Shown: piece after piece, positions 5,522 to 5,768 of the stretch | Layout: each line of letters starts with the position of its first letter | Position numbering within the stretch: the first letter of the stretch is position 1 | NCBI GenBank assembly: GCA_001797695.1 | Contig: MGQD01000037.1 | Location: 1-5,768, forward strand | Direction: 5' to 3' | Source of the DNA: Deltaproteobacteria bacterium RBG_13_49_15 | Lineage (GTDB): Bacteria > Desulfobacterota > Desulfobacteria > Desulfobacterales > UBA2156 | DNA length: 5,768 nt | Position numbers and translations under genes: made by a program | Notes under the pieces: model-generated | The model's database searches: none | The model's input: the letters and a program-made list of their open reading frames with translations, nothing else | Told to the model about the DNA's origin: nothing

Positions 5522-5768
5522 AAACATGATATGAAATCAAATATCGATATTGCTGTTCTGATTCTAACCTAAATTGAGCGATTTTGAGGCCATACGAAGG
5601 CGGCTATGCGGGATTCCGGCTTTCGCCGGAATGACGGAAGAGACCCGACAGGTTCTCGTTATGCCGGACTTGATCCGGCATCCAGTCATCAATGATGCAC
5701 GACTGCCCTGACAAATCGATCAATTTAGTTCTGACTTAAAAAGCTGACTCCCTGATCCCTGGAGACTT
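5522..5768. other. Intergenic end of the window, no gene seen apart from the REP-like units
   Basis: Neither strand carries a reading frame with a start, Shine-Dalgarno and protein-like sequence. The stretch holds the palindromic pair at 5611-5690 and otherwise unremarkable sequence up to the window edge. A gene beginning beyond the edge cannot be excluded. Confidence 0.45.
5611..5690. repeat. Pair of palindromic REP-like units
   Basis: Two different hairpins lie about 28 bases apart. The first is ATTCCGGC-TTTC-GCCGGAAT (5613-5632) and the second ATGCCGGA-CTTGA-TCCGGCAT (5661-5681); each has a perfect 8-bp stem and both share the CCGG core. The flanks GGATTCCGGC, GGAATGACGG and GGCATCCAG are like the short intergenic palindromes widely dispersed in proteobacterial genomes. 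Position after the last gene fits the usual habitat of such elements. An 11-base palindrome CATCA-A-TGATG (5687-5697) follows. Confidence 0.65.

Overview
The window most resembles a chromosomal segment of an anaerobic bacterium, probably Desulfobacterota (sulfate-reducing or syntrophic 'deltaproteobacteria'). This is inferred from gene content: a bacterial MtrH-type methyltransferase facing an iron-sulfur flavoprotein that joins a NuoF-type cluster domain to a GltD-type oxidoreductase. Base composition is moderate and strong Shine-Dalgarno sites precede the main genes. No rRNA, tRNA, CRISPR array or transposase gene was seen.

Layout. (1) Positions 112-653, minus strand: a type II toxin-antitoxin pair, a ribbon-helix-helix antitoxin followed by a MazF/PemK-type toxin with an ATGA overlap. 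It has its own well-formed promoter (686-714) and an operator-like palindrome over the -10 box. (2) Positions 715-963: AT-rich and without a gene. (3) Positions 964-3985, minus strand: a probable two-gene operon, first the 652-residue NuoF-C/GltD-like flavoprotein, then a COG0523/CobW-family G3E GTPase with a histidine-rich segment. (4) Positions 3986-4309: a divergent control region with four copies of GYCAATGA, a perfect 7-bp hairpin, a possible 21-codon leader ORF and a small inverted repeat against the Shine-Dalgarno of the next gene. (5) Positions 4310-5293, plus strand: an MtrH-family pterin-dependent methyltransferase, closed by a 13-bp-stem terminator. (6) Positions 5355-5768: mostly non-coding, with a possible gene remnant on the minus strand and two palindromic REP-like units.

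How the parts may work together. MtrH-family proteins move a methyl group between a corrinoid protein and a tetrahydropterin (tetrahydrofolate in bacteria). The divergent flavoprotein could move electrons between NAD(P)H and an iron-sulfur partner for one-carbon oxidation, reduction or corrinoid reactivation. The CobW-type GTPase could supply a metal. That link is an inference from gene order only: the usual partners (MttB-type methyltransferase, corrinoid protein, RamA-like activator) are not in the window. The toxin-antitoxin pair looks like an independent accessory module.
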